Positions 11,789 through 22,779 are shown, numbered from the stretch's first letter. The stretch is 64,000 nt of DNA from Zygaena filipendulae (GCA_907165275.2 OU015661.1:9493501-9557500); one strand, 5' to 3'. The notes: generated by a model from the sequence alone, not told the origin. Program-made: numbers and translations.

Positions 11789-12590
11789 ACCCAGGGAAAA
11801 TGCTTTATGCATACCACCGCCCCCGGGCCGGGGCGATGGTTATGTGGGACTCTGCCCTGAAAAGGGCAACCCGTCCTGAGAAGGGCGGGAATGCTACCCA
11901 CTAAAAACCCTGGGGTGTTCCTCCTCCGCGCCTGTTGCCGGGGCCGCGGGAATCGCTTTCGCATGCTCCGCAGCCCCGACGGCGCCAGCCCGTTGCCGGG
12001 CTCCTCCTCGAGGGGCACGAGTGCCCCTCAGAATGACGACGATGCGCCGGAACACGCGACGCACCGCCGCCCTCCTCCCTCTCGGGGACCTTGTGCAAAG
12101 GACGCCGGTCGGGCCCATGACCGGCGCCCAAGGCCCCCTGCGACGGGTCGGGTCAGTGGCCCCGCCGCCCACCACGACGGCCGCAGGGGGTGAGGAGGGC
12201 CGACTAGCTCCGCGCCAACACTCCCCTCCCCCCGAAGCCCCTCCACGCCGCCATTCACCGGGGCGGCCCCGTCGAGGCCGCAGAGGAAAACCATCTCCAC
12301 GGCCTCTAACCCACAGCCGCGGTGCTCGGAAACCGCGGCCCACCTCAGTCGCGCCGCCGCTCCGAAGGGCGACGGCGCCACCTACTCGGGCCGCCTCAAC
12401 ACGGGTTTCCCCCAAAAACCCGGAGAGGCGGCCCAGTGGCCTCGAGCCGGCAGCGCCGGGAGCAGCTCAACCGGCGCCGCCGACTATACTGGCCCCGCCT
12501 CTGGGTCCCTCTTAGCTTCACCGTGGGTGACGAGTCCACGGCTACTAGAGCCCCCCCGCCACGACAAGGCGAGGACCCAATTCGGGGGGG
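11738..12590 (-). mobile_element. GC-rich poly(A) retroposon, copy 1 (minus strand)
   Basis: Fifty Ts (11738-11787) followed by 803 bases of GC-rich body, bounded by a 13-bp duplication. Read on the minus strand it starts CCCCCCCGAATTGGGTCCTC and ends ...TTTTCCCTGGGTC-poly(A). Body and ends match the second copy at 17601-18430 closely over the 3' ~470 bases and less well in the middle of the 5' part. Minus-strand open frames (11894-12415, Arg/Gly/Ala-rich) show no reverse transcriptase or endonuclease motif. It is best read as an internally deleted derivative of an R1-like LINE, or a SINE built from such ends; the lineage is inference. Confidence 0.8.
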
Positions 12591-12617
12591 GCGCTACAAA
12601 CCTAACCTAACCTAACC

Positions 12618-12929
12618 CTATGAGCCCCTAGTGGCCGACCATTTCATGAAATGCCGGCCGTGAATTCATTATGAATTAATTAAATTAATTAATACAATAA
12701 TAATAATTAATTAATTAATACATCATGAATTCATTAATCAATTCTTAGATTTGGTCATGACATGACAAGGTATGGATAATTTTGATCATGTTATAGGATA
12801 TATTGCATAGTTATCTTCCGAGTTTCCATGGGAATTTCAAAATTAATGCGGGCTTAATTTTTATATATTTATTTATTTATTTCAAAAACTACATAATCCT
12901 ATCCTAATATAGTTCAAACGACCCTTCTT
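12618..12929. other. AT-rich flank
   Basis: Contains an AT-rich near-palindrome (GAATTCATTATGAATTAATT at about 12662 against CATCATGAATTCATTAATCA at about 12721) separated by TTAA repeats, plus a degraded Helitron 3' module near 12820. No gene. Confidence 0.4.
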
Positions 12930-12944
12930 TTGCTGTATCCCGTA

Positions 12945-13110
12945 TAAATGCAAACGCGAGTTTGTTTGTTTGTTTGTCACGCTTTCGCGCCTTAACGGTT
13001 CAGTCGGTTCAACCGATCACCATAAAATTTGGAATAAAAAGACAGACATAGATTTGATACTTTTATGCCGAAATTCCTGCGCACACTCTGAAACCGCGGG
13101 GAAAAACTAG
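12945..13110 (+). repeat. Helitron-like element, plus strand
   Basis: Starts near 'cgtataaatgcaaacgcgag', continues with the (GTTT)n and 'cgctttcgcgccttaacgg' modules, and ends GAAACCGCGGGGAAAAACTAG|T. Confidence 0.6.
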
Positions 13111-13399
13111 TTTTAGAATAAAATCTCATTTATTAATCCGTAGCGCTAATAACCAAAGTACCTACTCATCTATTCTACAGTATTTATTTTACACTCTACC
13201 TGCTCACACACCGCTCGAGTGCGAACGTAACTTTGTAAACTTGAATCATCAAAATTGCGATCGAGTTGCGAATCCCGCGCAGATTGCACAACCGGACCTC
13301 TCCAATTAAAGTATGTAGGTACTCAACGTAGACTTGTTAAGTGGCACAAGTTTGGTAAAACCCAAATATGGTTTAAATACAATAAAATTATTTATTTGA

Positions 13400-13575
13400 C
13401 TAGCTGTTCCCCGCAGTTTCACCCGCGGTAATTTCGGATATCCCGCGGGAATTCCGGGACAAAAAGTACCTTATATGTCCTTTTCTGACTTCCTGACAAC
13501 GTGTATGCAAAATGATCGGTTGGGCCGTTGAGGCGTGAAAGCGTAAATAACAAACAAACAAACTCACTGCGCTTG
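13400..13575 (-). repeat. Helitron-like element, minus strand
   Basis: Begins A|CTAGCTGTTCCCCGC in plus orientation (3' end of the element), followed by the reverse hairpin module and 'ggcgtgaaagcgtaaataac'. The 5' terminus is degraded. Confidence 0.6.
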
Positions 13576-14112
13576 CGACTATGCCATATTCATGAATGTC
13601 CCAATTTTTAATTACTCTTTTTCCAAATTCAAGTTTTCCTGCGGGAAACCAATTCAAATTAGCCAATTCAAATTCGTTTATTTCCAAAAAAATACAGTTT
13701 ATTTGGATGTTCAGTAAAAATTTGTCTCAATATATATTATGTTAATTGATTTCTTTAATTGGATCGTCAGTTTAGAAGTAGCCAATGCTAATTGATTCCA
13801 AAATTGTAATTTACAAACTTTGCGACTTTTCAAACTATTTGTATCACACAATGACATGAAAAGAATTGTGATAATTTTGACAATCGATCCCTAGTGACTA
13901 TTTATCTATTAGGTACTATAATAAAACAGTAGAATCTAATAGTAAAATCTATAAAAGTAGAAAATTATTTGAGAAAAATTGACCGGCGACGATTAAATAA
14001 GAGTAGGGTAAAAAAAAGAGTTATTAAAATTATTTTCTGTCTGTTTGTCTGCTTGTCGGTTCACGATAATCTATCTCCGAATCTACTGAACGGATTCTCA
14101 TGCGGTTTTCAC

Positions 14113-15092
14113 CAGAGATGTGCAAAATAGGTTATAAAATGTATTTAAATGCAAAATGCAAATACTTTTTGTATTTTGTTATTTCAAATACAAAATACAA
14201 AATAGTTTTTCATTTTATATTTAAAATACTAAATGCAAAATACGTATTTACAAAATGCTTTATTAAAATAAAATACTTTTAGTTTTAAATTATCTTTATT
14301 TTGTTGAAATGTTTATTTATTTTAGCCAGCTAACAGGCTGGTAAATTTACTTTGATAACTTACTTAAATTAAATTTATTTAACAGATTTTAATAAAATAA
14401 TTTGCTCAAATACACTGTCGCTCATCTTTCTCCTGTGTGGTCTCATAATCATGCCACCATAAGAAAAAATCCTCTCTACTGGCGCAGAACTAGGCAAGCA
14501 GGTATTATATTTCAAGAATAACATCTTTACTGTAGGATATTTATTTAATGATTGCAGGCTGACATCATTATCCTTCAAATATTGCAATGATTCCAGGTCA
14601 ATAGTGGTGTTTGCATTTGCACTATCACTAGCTAGTGAGGAATCCGAATCATCATAGAACATGTAGTAGGATTCATTTTTTTCTTTCTTGTGTGATGATT
14701 GGGATGTATTATTTAGATCTTTATGATCATTTTTAAGTTTTCTCACTTCTCCAAGGAACAATTCCTTTATATGTTCTCTATTTCCTTTTGGCACTCATTT
14801 TAATTTAAAAAAAGGATATGACACCGATGCCAAAATTGCATCTTTAGCTTTAGGATCCTTCAAATTTTTAATTGAAGATTGTAACACATTAATTATTAAT
14901 TCTTCGATGTTTACAAAACTTAGCAAAAAGTATTTTGCATTTTGCAAATACAAAATATGTCCTAAAAGGTATTTCAAATAAAATATAAAATGCTTTTCTA
15001 AAAAAAGTATTTAAATACAAAATGGAAATAGGTATTTTGTATTTTGTATTTTGCATTTCAAATACTGTTATTTTTAAAATGTCACATCTCTG
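14113..15092. mobile_element. Decayed hAT-family DNA transposon
   Basis: Terminal inverted repeats CAGAGATGTG (14113) and CACATCTCTG (ends 15092) are flanked by the 8-bp duplication GTTTTCAC (14105-14112 and 15093-15100), the hallmark target size of hAT elements. Inside each end is an array of short AAATACAAAATGC-like units in opposite orientation. The element is only 980 bp and keeps just the C-terminal part of a transposase, so it cannot be autonomous. Confidence 0.85.
14375..14890 (-). pseudogene. hAT transposase, C-terminal remnant
   Basis: The minus-strand reading frame covers the end of a hAT transposase. The C-terminal dimerisation region is clear: [20 protein letters not shown], then [20 protein letters not shown] and FEQIILLK. 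Upstream in the same frame lies KDAILASVSYPFFKLK, directly followed by a TGA (14795-14797) and then [16 protein letters not shown]. In relatives a tryptophan is usual after FKLK, so the TGA is most simply a decayed TGG. The DDE catalytic region and BED zinc finger are missing. Bounded on both sides by the element's subterminal repeat arrays; inactive. Confidence 0.8.
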
Positions 15093-15539
15093 GTTTTCAC
15101 AGATTAAAGACTTTGTTTCATTCACATCGGATATCGGGAAAAAAGTTGTTACATGAAAACGTTCACGCGGGTAAACCGCAGGGCACAGCTAGTATTTACA
15201 TATGCTAAAGTTAATAAAGCTCTTTAATACATGCGACGTTTGTTGTCTTGATGTTCTATTTATTATTATCCCATTTCATAAAAAGCTTATTGGATATTGA
15301 ATTACTGATGTTAATTAAGTTTATTTTCTATTGATATACCTACCTACCAGAAAGAGCACTGATAGAAGAAAATATAAGTATTTATGTCAATTTTTGAAAT
15401 AAAATTTACAGTCACGAACTATCTCGTCTAACCTGTGCAAAACCACTTATTTGCTTACCTCACACCTCATACTTTTGTCGACTCATTAGAGAGTGAGAGT
15501 GATGAGCTCATACTTACTTTCGTCTGTTTGCAATGTATA

Positions 15540-16829
15540 CGTGGGGCGCACTATAAGTTTCCGGAATGAATATGAAAAAATACTATTAAAGGTACAAAAT
15601 TAATTTATTGTTTTTCAAAATAATCTCCCTTGGCGTCTATGCACTTTTTCATTCGATGAAACCAGTTTTGAAAACTTTTGTGCCAATCCTCTGTGGTGAC
15701 CTCTGAAACGTGTTTTTCATACTCCTCGACAGCCTTTCTGGTGATGAAAATCGTTGACCGCGTAATTGGTTCTTAATTTTTGGGAACAGAAAAAAGTCAC
15801 AAGGTGCCAGGTCGGGACTGTATGCAGGATGACTCATGAGTTCTACATTTTTCGCCTTCAAAAAGTCGTTTGTCTGTCTGGCCGTGTGAGAACTAGCATT
15901 GTCGTGGTGCAGGATGATACGGCGTTTACGGTTATTTTTACGGAGTTCGTCAATAACTTCCGGCAAACAAATGGTCGTGTACCAGTCACTATTCACTGTA
16001 CGACGATTCTCTAAAGCAACAGTAGCCACGTGTCCAGTTTTATTAAAAAAAGAAGCAATCATCCGCTTAGATGCACTTTTCACGCGCGCCACTTTGGTTG
16101 GTTTCGGCTCATCTTGAAAGACCCATACGCTCGATTGCTGCTTTTTTTTGGGATCGTAGCAATAAATCCATGTTTCGTCACCTGTTACTATGTCCCACAC
16201 CAAATTTGACGCACCTTCGTTGAATCTGGTAAGCATGGCACTGCACCAAGTGACGCGGTCCGTTTTTTGAGCCTCGGTCAAGTTGTGTGGGATCCACCGC
16301 GAGCACAGCTTTCTCACACCCAAATGTTTGTGTAGGATTAATTGTATTTGACTCATGCCTATTTCTAAGGATGCGCGAATTTCATGGTAGGTCACATGCC
16401 TGTCTGTTTCAATCATACGGCGCACAGCATCGATGTTTTTGTTGGTCACAGCGGTGGACGGCCGACCATCGCGAGATTCGTCACTGAGATTGATACGACC
16501 ACGCTTGAATTCTGCAAACCAGCTATAAACAGTTGTCTTGCATGGTGCTTCATTGCCAAAAGCTGTTTCAAGCCGAGCGATGCTCTGTTGAGCTGTCAAA
16601 TTACACTTAAAATCGTAGAAAATCATACTACGAAAATTTTCCCGAGTTAAATCCATGTTGATGCAGACACACAATTTTTTAAATGGCGCCACAAGGTAAA
16701 AACAAAAGACAGTCAGATGAAACAAACTGCATTCTACAGCCAAAGAGTTCTATTTTCAAATGTTGCAATACATTTTTAAATATTGTTTATGTAAGTGGCC
16801 AGTTCCGGAAACTTACAGTGCGCCCTATG
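15540..16829 (-). mobile_element. Full-length mariner transposon
   Basis: A 1290-bp element with TA on both sides (15538-15539 and 16830-16831). The 28-bp terminal inverted repeats, each containing GGGCGCACT.TAAGTTTCCGG, match at about 24 of 28 positions (15540-15567 and 16802-16829). One transposase frame fills the interior on the minus strand. Size and structure are those of an intact mariner; decay is confined to the frameshift described for its gene. Confidence 0.92.
15605..16656 (-). pseudogene. mariner transposase, frameshifted near the C-terminus
   Basis: Cut-and-paste transposase. The likely start is the ATG at 16656 (MDLTRENFRSMIF), not the upstream ATG at 16743, because mariner proteins begin this way and the upstream residues look non-coding. 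The N-terminal helix-turn-helix region is followed by SRWIPHNLTEAQK (the usual WVPHEL position) and the DD34D catalytic triad: Asp in VTGDETWIY, Asp in LHHDNASSHT, and, after exactly 34 residues, Asp in YSPDLAPCDFFLFP. The open frame reads on to 15649, but after RFSSPE (about 15750) the sequence fits the family only in the next frame, which ends WHKSFQNWFHRMKKCI...GDYFEKQ at the stop 15605-15607. The total is one base short of 351 codons, so a single-base deletion is likely. All catalytic residues remain, but the C-terminal ~40 residues are replaced. Confidence 0.88.
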
Positions 16830-17214
16830 TATCTATTCTATAAAATGGTTTCGTAATAAACACAAAAAAGCCTTAAATTTACCACAGATGATAATATAAT
16901 GGTTATAGGTATTCTGTTTGAAAAGAATACAACGCAACCTGTTATTATACATACATACAGATAATGCAGATTTTTGAAGCATAGAAAAATCTGATAGCGT
17001 TTTACCCCTACATTGTTTTGTTTTACACCATATTTTATTATTATTTTTCAAGTCCATCCGGTATAGTTACTGCGTGACGCGCGTTCAAACATATAGGTAA
17101 GATATTGTTAGATACAGACATACAGAAAAAATATATGATAAGGCATTTATTAATTTTTCGTGGACACAACATGTTTACAATTTGTGTTAAAATTAAAATT
17201 TATATAAATAGTAT

Positions 17215-17345
17215 CATGAACCGGAAAGCGGAACGGTTAATCACAACAACATCCGCTCCCGCCGGGAATCGAACCCGGGGCCGCAAAACCAACAATATCA
17301 GTCATTATATCATAACTGGTGAAACAATCGCCAATTCACTGGCTA
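17215..17345 (-). mobile_element. tRNA-derived SINE head (minus strand)
   Basis: On the minus strand GCGGCCCCGGGTTCGATTCC contains a B-box (GGTTCGATTCC) and, about 40 bases upstream, a tRNA-like GCCAGTGAATTGGCGATTG. There is no foldable acceptor stem or credible anticodon arm, so this is a SINE fragment and not a tRNA gene. Confidence 0.5.
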
Positions 17346-17600
17346 ATGAATTTACGTAACTAAGCGACGCGACGAACCGAATTCGTTTCTGTTAAGCTAT
17401 TGTTCACTTGCAATCGCTCTAAGACGGGTCATTAAGCAAATCACGACTTCATTTATTTTAATTCATTGTTTTTAAAATAATTACGCCACGAGATCGTTAT
17501 CTCCAGTAACCGGAATGCAATGAACTTACTTCATTGATTCGGTTTTTATATGTGGTTTGCAAATGAACATGTTTATACATGGGTGAAAGTAGAGTCACCT

Positions 17601-18430
17601 TTTTTTTTTTTTTTTTTTTTTGACCCAGGGAAAATGCTTTATGCATACCACCGCCCCCGGGCCGGGGCGATGGTTATGTGGGACTCTGCCCTGAAAAGGG
17701 CAACCCGCCCTGAGAAGGGCGGGAATGCTACCCACTAAAAACCCTGGGGTGTTCCTCCTCCGCGCCTGTTGCCGGGGCCACGGGAATCGCTTTCGCATGC
17801 TCCGCAGCCCCGACGGCGCCAGCCCGTTGCCGGGCTCCTCCTCGAGGGGCACGAGTGCCCCTCAGAATGACGACGATGCGCCGGAACACGCGACGCACCG
17901 CCGTCCTCCTCCCTCTCGGGGACCTTGTGCAAAGGACGCCGGTCGGGCCCATGACCGGCGCCCAAGGCCCCCTGCGACGGGTCGGGTCAGTGGCCCCGCC
18001 GCCCACCACGACGGCCGCAGAGGGTGAGGAGGGCCGACTAGCTCCGCGTCAGCACTCCCCTCCCCCCGCAGCACCTCCACGCCGCCAATCACCGGGGCGG
18101 CCCCGTCGAGGCCGCAGAGGAAAAACGTCTCCACGGCCTCTAACCCTCAGCCGCGGTGCTCCCCGAGCCACCGCAGCCCGCCTCAGTGGCGCCGCCGCCC
18201 CGGAGGACGACAGCGCCACCTACATGGGCCGCCTCGACCCCGTGCTTGCCGCCTGCAAGTGAGACGGCCCCGTCCGGTGCCTCATGTCGGGCGCAGCGCC
18301 GTCCCCCAGATCAGCGCCGCACCCGGCATTCCGGCCCGCCTCTGGGTCCCTCTTAGCTTCACCGTGGGTGACGAGTCCACGGTTACTAGAGCCCCCCCGC
18401 CACGACAAGGCGGGGACCCAATTCGGGGGG
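17601..18430 (-). mobile_element. GC-rich poly(A) retroposon, copy 2 (minus strand)
   Basis: Twenty-one Ts then an 809-base GC-rich body, flanked by an exact 16-bp duplication GAAAGTAGAGTCACCT (17585-17600 and 18431-18446). It shares both ends and most of the body with the copy at 11738-12590. The two differ most between about 18150 and 18340. Both lie in the same orientation and have perfect target duplications, so both insertions are fairly recent. Confidence 0.85.
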
Positions 18431-18629
18431 GAAAGTAGAGTCACCTGCTTTAATGCCATCTAAACCAATAACTTTTGTAGTTGAAGTAGTTAAAGTTTTG
18501 TAAGCGAATCTTTCTGCGATTTGTAACGATGTAATGTCAAAAAAATTAACGTCATTGTAATGTTAAAAAAATTTCTATATTTGCCGTGTCGAAACTCAAT
18601 TCAGATAGCACGCAAGCGTTAATCAATCA

Positions 18630-19282
18630 GGGCCCTTATTCACTATGACCATAACGCGTCGCGTCGACCAATTAAATTGCTTTTCCCTCGTGTTCAAAGA
18701 AGTCTCACTATATAAAAAATAGTTATTTGTTAAACATGAGTGCAAAATTGCTTTTTAACCGCGTGCTCAACTTTGAAGACCGAGCAAGCGAAGAATTCAA
18801 AAATTAGAATCCTGAGCGTTAGCGAGGGAATCAAAAGAGCACAAGGTGAAAATTTTTTGCACTCGAGTGCAACACGTAACTTTTCATCCCCCTTCAGCGA
18901 GGAAATGACTAAATGCAAAATAAAACATTTACAATCACAAGATACTTTTATTTCAGTTAGGTACATATTTACTTCAACATTATGATAGGTAAGTATTACA
19001 GAAAAATATTTATATTAGGTAGTAGGTATCTACCTATATAAATATATATATATATAATAATAATAATATAATAATAATACTTAGGTACCTACAAACTCAT
19101 GCGGATAAAAACGGCTTTTGCGCTCACATATCGAATAGCAAAAATACCATTTCCGAGGTGGGGGATGAAAAATACATTTACAACGTTTCTTTTGTCATAA
19201 AGAATATAAATCTGGAGCGTTTGGGATTGTGTTTTTCGGACGCGCGCCAGTGAAGGTTGTTGGTCTTAGTGAATAAGGGCCC
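18630..19282. mobile_element. Inverted-repeat DNA element, copy 1
   Basis: Ends GGGCCCTTATTCACTATGAC and the reverse complement of GGGCCCTTATTCACTAAGAC (19263-19282). A shorter relative with the same ends lies at 31480-31708. The centre has overlapping open frames on both strands (18730-18966 minus, 18740-18985 plus) with no motif I recognise. An AT-microsatellite sits at 19030-19080. No clear target duplication. Confidence 0.6.
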
Positions 19283-19819
19283 AGGCCTCAGGTGAATTGA
19301 ATTGGGCAAGACAAAAAGACTCAAACATTAGGTACGCCTAAGCCGCAGCTCAGCTAAACCAATAACGCTTCCCATGGCAAACGTGGTTAACATTTGCAAT
19401 AAAAGTTGAATGCGTTTTTGAACTTGTCTCCCGTAATCTTGACCCGTACGAGACAATAAAACAACAAAAACTACATCAACAACGACGCTAGTTAACGTTT
19501 ACGTTCAACTTTATTGTTATGGGCATTTTACTCGTTGTTTATTATTGTTAGAAAAATGTGCGAGTACAAATCGAGTTTTGTTTGCTGTTGAAAAATAAAC
19601 AGGCGAGCCTTAATTGAAACTTTTCAAAGCGTTTCTTCTCATTTAAAACTTACGACAAAATTATTGTGAATAGAGTCATTGATGAAGAAAAATGTCATTA
19701 CAAAAAGTGACCTCGTCGACTTATTGTCGCAAAGATTGAATTAAAAAAAAATTACTATCATTCTATACATAGGTCTGCTAACGTACTTGGACTTAAGTTT
19801 TTTTTTATATTATTAAAGA

Positions 19820-20010
19820 CTAGCTATTCCACCGCGGTTTCACCCGCGGTAATTTCGTACCGAAAAAGTGCCTTATGAGTGACACTCAGGAACACTGTTG
19901 CATTCTATTGGTAAAAGAATTTTCAAAATTGGTTCATTGAATCCAGAGATTACCCCCTACAAAAACTCACAAACTCACAAACTTTACCTCTATAATATTA
20001 GTACCTATAG
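19820..20010 (-). repeat. Helitron-like element, minus strand
   Basis: Starts CTAGCTATTCCACCGCGG and runs through 'aaaattggttcattgaatcc' and 'attaccccctacaaaaac' to 'tacctctataatattagta' (5' end in reverse). Same subfamily as 31926-32142. Confidence 0.6.
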
Positions 20011-20545
20011 ACAAGACTCGGATACACAATCCTTAAGAAGTCAAGTAACTTACACTCTGAATATCTGTAAGCATTAAAGCTTTAATAATTAGCGAAGGGA
20101 TTGTACGAAAATGCTCTGTGACGGGTTTAATAAGCCCGCTGGAATGTAGAGGGAATACCTACTACCTAGGACCCTTCACTGCTCCCAATACACGTGTTTC
20201 CAAACGCGTGTCAACCGTACATTTTGTACACATTTTAAAAACTGGCGTAATGATACAATACTTTTATTCCAGTTTAATTCGTAGCTTTTGACGATTGAAG
20301 CACATTTTAGCCTCCTCAACTAGACCCAGAAACCTCCATTATTAAGGCTGTATCATGTCAGCAAACTACTGAAAATTCTTTCACTGATAGGAAGTTACAA
20401 TGCCCCTGAGTTACATACACGGAGACAAAAACAGGGCTTGTTCGATAAGTTCGTGGCTGATATAGTTCCCAACCGAACTCCGGTCACTAGCATCTCTGCT
20501 ACCGGTGTTCGGTTGGGCACCATATTTGGTAATTAAACTCTTCTA

Positions 20546-20892
20546 CAACGTGTTAATGAATTAACTGAAAACCTGATACACCCCATTTAAAAAAATAAAC
20601 AATAATATGATTAAAATATATTTTATGTCGAAGAAATGTATACTTTAAAAGTTATTCAACATTAGTTTGGAGGTGAGCTATCTACGAAATTCCAAGCGCT
20701 ACGCCCGCGCCTACCGGTTCGAATTATTTGGCCGCGGGCGGCGTACGCGGCAAATATTGTATTATAAATAATTTAGACATGGGCTAGTAAAAATGAAAAA
20801 ATATAACCTATATTAAAACATAGTGCGATCGATTCGCTAGTTGATTCTGAGCAAACTACTTTCTAGTTTTCAGTTAATTCATTAACACGTTG
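20546..20892. mobile_element. Inverted-repeat MITE with TA duplication, copy A
   Basis: 347 bp; ends CAACGTGTTAATGAATTAAC and the perfect reverse complement, extending to 27 bases with TGAAAAC. TA flanks both sides, as in Tc1/mariner-derived MITEs. The interior holds a GC-rich CGCGGGCGGCGTACGCGGC patch in otherwise AT-rich sequence. Copy B is at 38069-38561. Confidence 0.75.
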
Positions 20893-21722
20893 TATATAGG
20901 TGGCACACAACTGACACTGCACGAAGTCGTTCACTGTGTGTACTGGTCACTGATATTGTGTCGTCGAAATCTCCTTCGGGTAACGTCGCCTACCACGCCG
21001 CAACGCAATTTTTTGCAGTTCTTGGGATTTAGACCTTGTAGGTATATGTAGGTGCTGTAGGTGGGCGGTGATCGTTTAGCATGTGCAGCTTGTGCCCTAA
21101 GATTTTATCTCGCATGTGCCCAAAAATGGTAAAGCCTGTATTTTATCTACATTAGTATTATAGTATAAAGAAAAGACTTGATTTTTTGTTTCTTTGGAAC
21201 GGCTAAACTCAAATTCTACGGAACTGATTTCAGTTCTGTCAGTTAAAGGAAGCTGCAGTTTTCCGAGTAACATAGGGTTTTTCTTGTTCCATCACTCCCA
21301 GCGGAGATCCGACATTGACTTGTACAGAATACAAAGATGACGATAGCGATTTTTGTTTAAACAAAAGCAAGTGAAAACCGCTCACGACGCAACGTGCGTC
21401 ACAGCGCGGCGGCACATTCACCCGGAAACGCTGATCATCTGCGCCGGCGCATACCTACCGGTTTTGCTTAGCTATACCTATCTATTCAAAACATAAACCT
21501 ATCTTAATGTACTTATTATGTCATTGCAATATTATGTTTCACTCGTACGCCAATATACCAACTAATATAATATACAATATACACCAACTATGTATTTTTT
21601 TCTTTATATGTAAACTATAATTAGGTAAGTCGGCTAGTAAAACAGCTGAGCAGATTTGGCATAAATGTAGATAGAATATGTTTTGGATTACACAGTCATC
21701 ACCTATCTCCAATAATATAATC

Positions 21723-21805
21723 CTATATACGGGAATCGAACCCTCCAACACCTATTTAACAGACAGTTCTGCTAACCCCTAGACCGATTGTGCTATCATG
21801 TCTAT
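21723..21805 (-). repeat. tRNA-like (SINE) fragment, minus strand
   Basis: Minus strand reads AGCACAATCGGTCTAGGGGT (A-box-like) and GGAGGGTTCGATTCCCG (B-box), 40 bases apart. Stem pairing is inadequate for a functional tRNA. Confidence 0.45.
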
Positions 21806-22003
21806 CGATTGTAATGACATTGTACAAGTAATTAAGTTTATCGTGTAATTAATCTTAAAGATTTAATTATAATATAAATACTAAAAGCCTATATTACAAA
21901 ACCAATTAGTTCTGCCAGCAAATGAAATGTATATCACGAGTCACGACTAGATAATATATCAGCTGTCTATATGAAAACAAAAGCGACACAAAACATCGTC
22001 GCA

Positions 22004-22015
22004 TGCGCATGCGCA
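22004..22015. promoter_or_regulatory. NRF-1/Ewg-type palindrome
   Basis: TGCGCATGCGCA matches the NRF-1/erect-wing consensus. No transcript is evident nearby, so it may be chance. Confidence 0.25.
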
Positions 22016-22573
22016 TCGACTATTGTTTTATACCGGAATTTCCATAATTATTGCAGAGCATAGTAAAACGGGACTTATCCTTTCCGGAGTTCTCATCTCG
22101 ATCTGATTGTAGAACATTTTTTTCTGATTTATCATGACTTTTATTCCTAAATAAATTTTATTACTTGTTCATAGAGTTGTTACCAAATTTGGTACGTCAT
22201 TGTCTTCACAGGAATGCCAACTGCCACATGTTAAACCATAGGGTTCGCCAATGTATAAGTTACAAAGAATAACACTATCTTATTTCATTTATTTTCTGCC
22301 AATAGTGTAATACCAGATAACTATCAATATAATACTTATATCATGTTTTTTTTTTACATACATTATAAATATTCAACCCCAGCGATTAGATACAATGTTT
22401 CTATTCTGTTAAAGTTATGAATAATTAGCGTGTACTTAATTATAATAACATAACACAATTTCACGTACAACCGAAGCTTGCCCGAGCTTTCTGCTCGCCT
22501 ATACCTACATATTTTGTACCTTCATCTACGTACCTGTTTTGCATAACAAAAACAATGTTAGCCAATTTTGTTA

Positions 22574-22762
22574 TCCTACTAATATTATAAATGTGAAAGT
22601 GTGGATGTTTGTTACTCAATCACGCAATAATGTCTGAACGGATTTGGATGAAGTTTGGCATGCACGTTGTCAAGGGTACAGAGAAGGACAAAGGGAACTT
22701 TTTATCCCGGAATTCTCGCGGGAACTCCGAAATTACCGCGGGTGAAACCGCAGGGCAGCTAG
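22574..22762 (+). mobile_element. Helitron-like (Lep1-type) element, full length
   Basis: The best-preserved copy: 189 bp starting A|TCCTACTAATATTATAAA and ending CCGCGGGTGAAACCGCAGGG-CAGCTAG|T. The TC...CTAG ends and A/T host flanks fit Helitron insertion; no target duplication. Confidence 0.7.
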
Positions 22763-22779
22763 TCACCGCAATGGTACCG

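Larger units (their letters stand above)
11559..12617. repeat. Inverted-repeat element with TTAGG-type ends, split by a retroposon
   Basis: The left end (11559-11592) starts GGTTAGGTTAGGTTTGTA, followed after six bases by ACCAAGTCGC. The right end has GCGACTTGGT at 11713, then TACAAACC and, beyond the inserted retroposon, (CCTAA)3 at 12601-12615. Read in reverse the right end is (TTAGG)n-TTTGTA-six bases-ACCAAGTCGC, matching the left. The repeats equal the insect telomere unit TTAGG, but this is an interstitial element, not a chromosome end. Confidence 0.55.
14030..15192 (+). repeat. Helitron-like element interrupted by a hAT
   Basis: The 5' side ('tctgtctgtttgtctgcttg', 'tgaacggattctcatgcgg') stops at the hAT target duplication at 14105-14112. 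The 3' side resumes at 15101 and ends ACGCGGGTAAACCGCAGGGC-ACAGCTAG|T. The comparable uninterrupted copy is 35628-35839, which reads 'catgcggttttcaccgatag' across the insertion point. The Helitron is therefore older than the hAT. Confidence 0.6.

Noticed and set aside
11894..12515. Arg/Pro/Gly-rich frames on both strands in the GC-rich retroposon
   Set aside because: GC-rich sequence keeps all frames open by lacking AT-rich stop codons. No reverse transcriptase, endonuclease or zinc-knuckle motif is visible.
12601..12617. Chromosome end, from (CCTAA)3
   Set aside because: Only three units, inside an inverted-repeat element, with ordinary sequence continuing on both sides.
17255..17345. Possible tRNA gene (B-box GGTTCGATTCC on the minus strand)
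   Set aside because: Acceptor and anticodon stems do not pair and the A-box is weak; same conclusion for 21723-21805 and 60410-60490, which are SINE heads.
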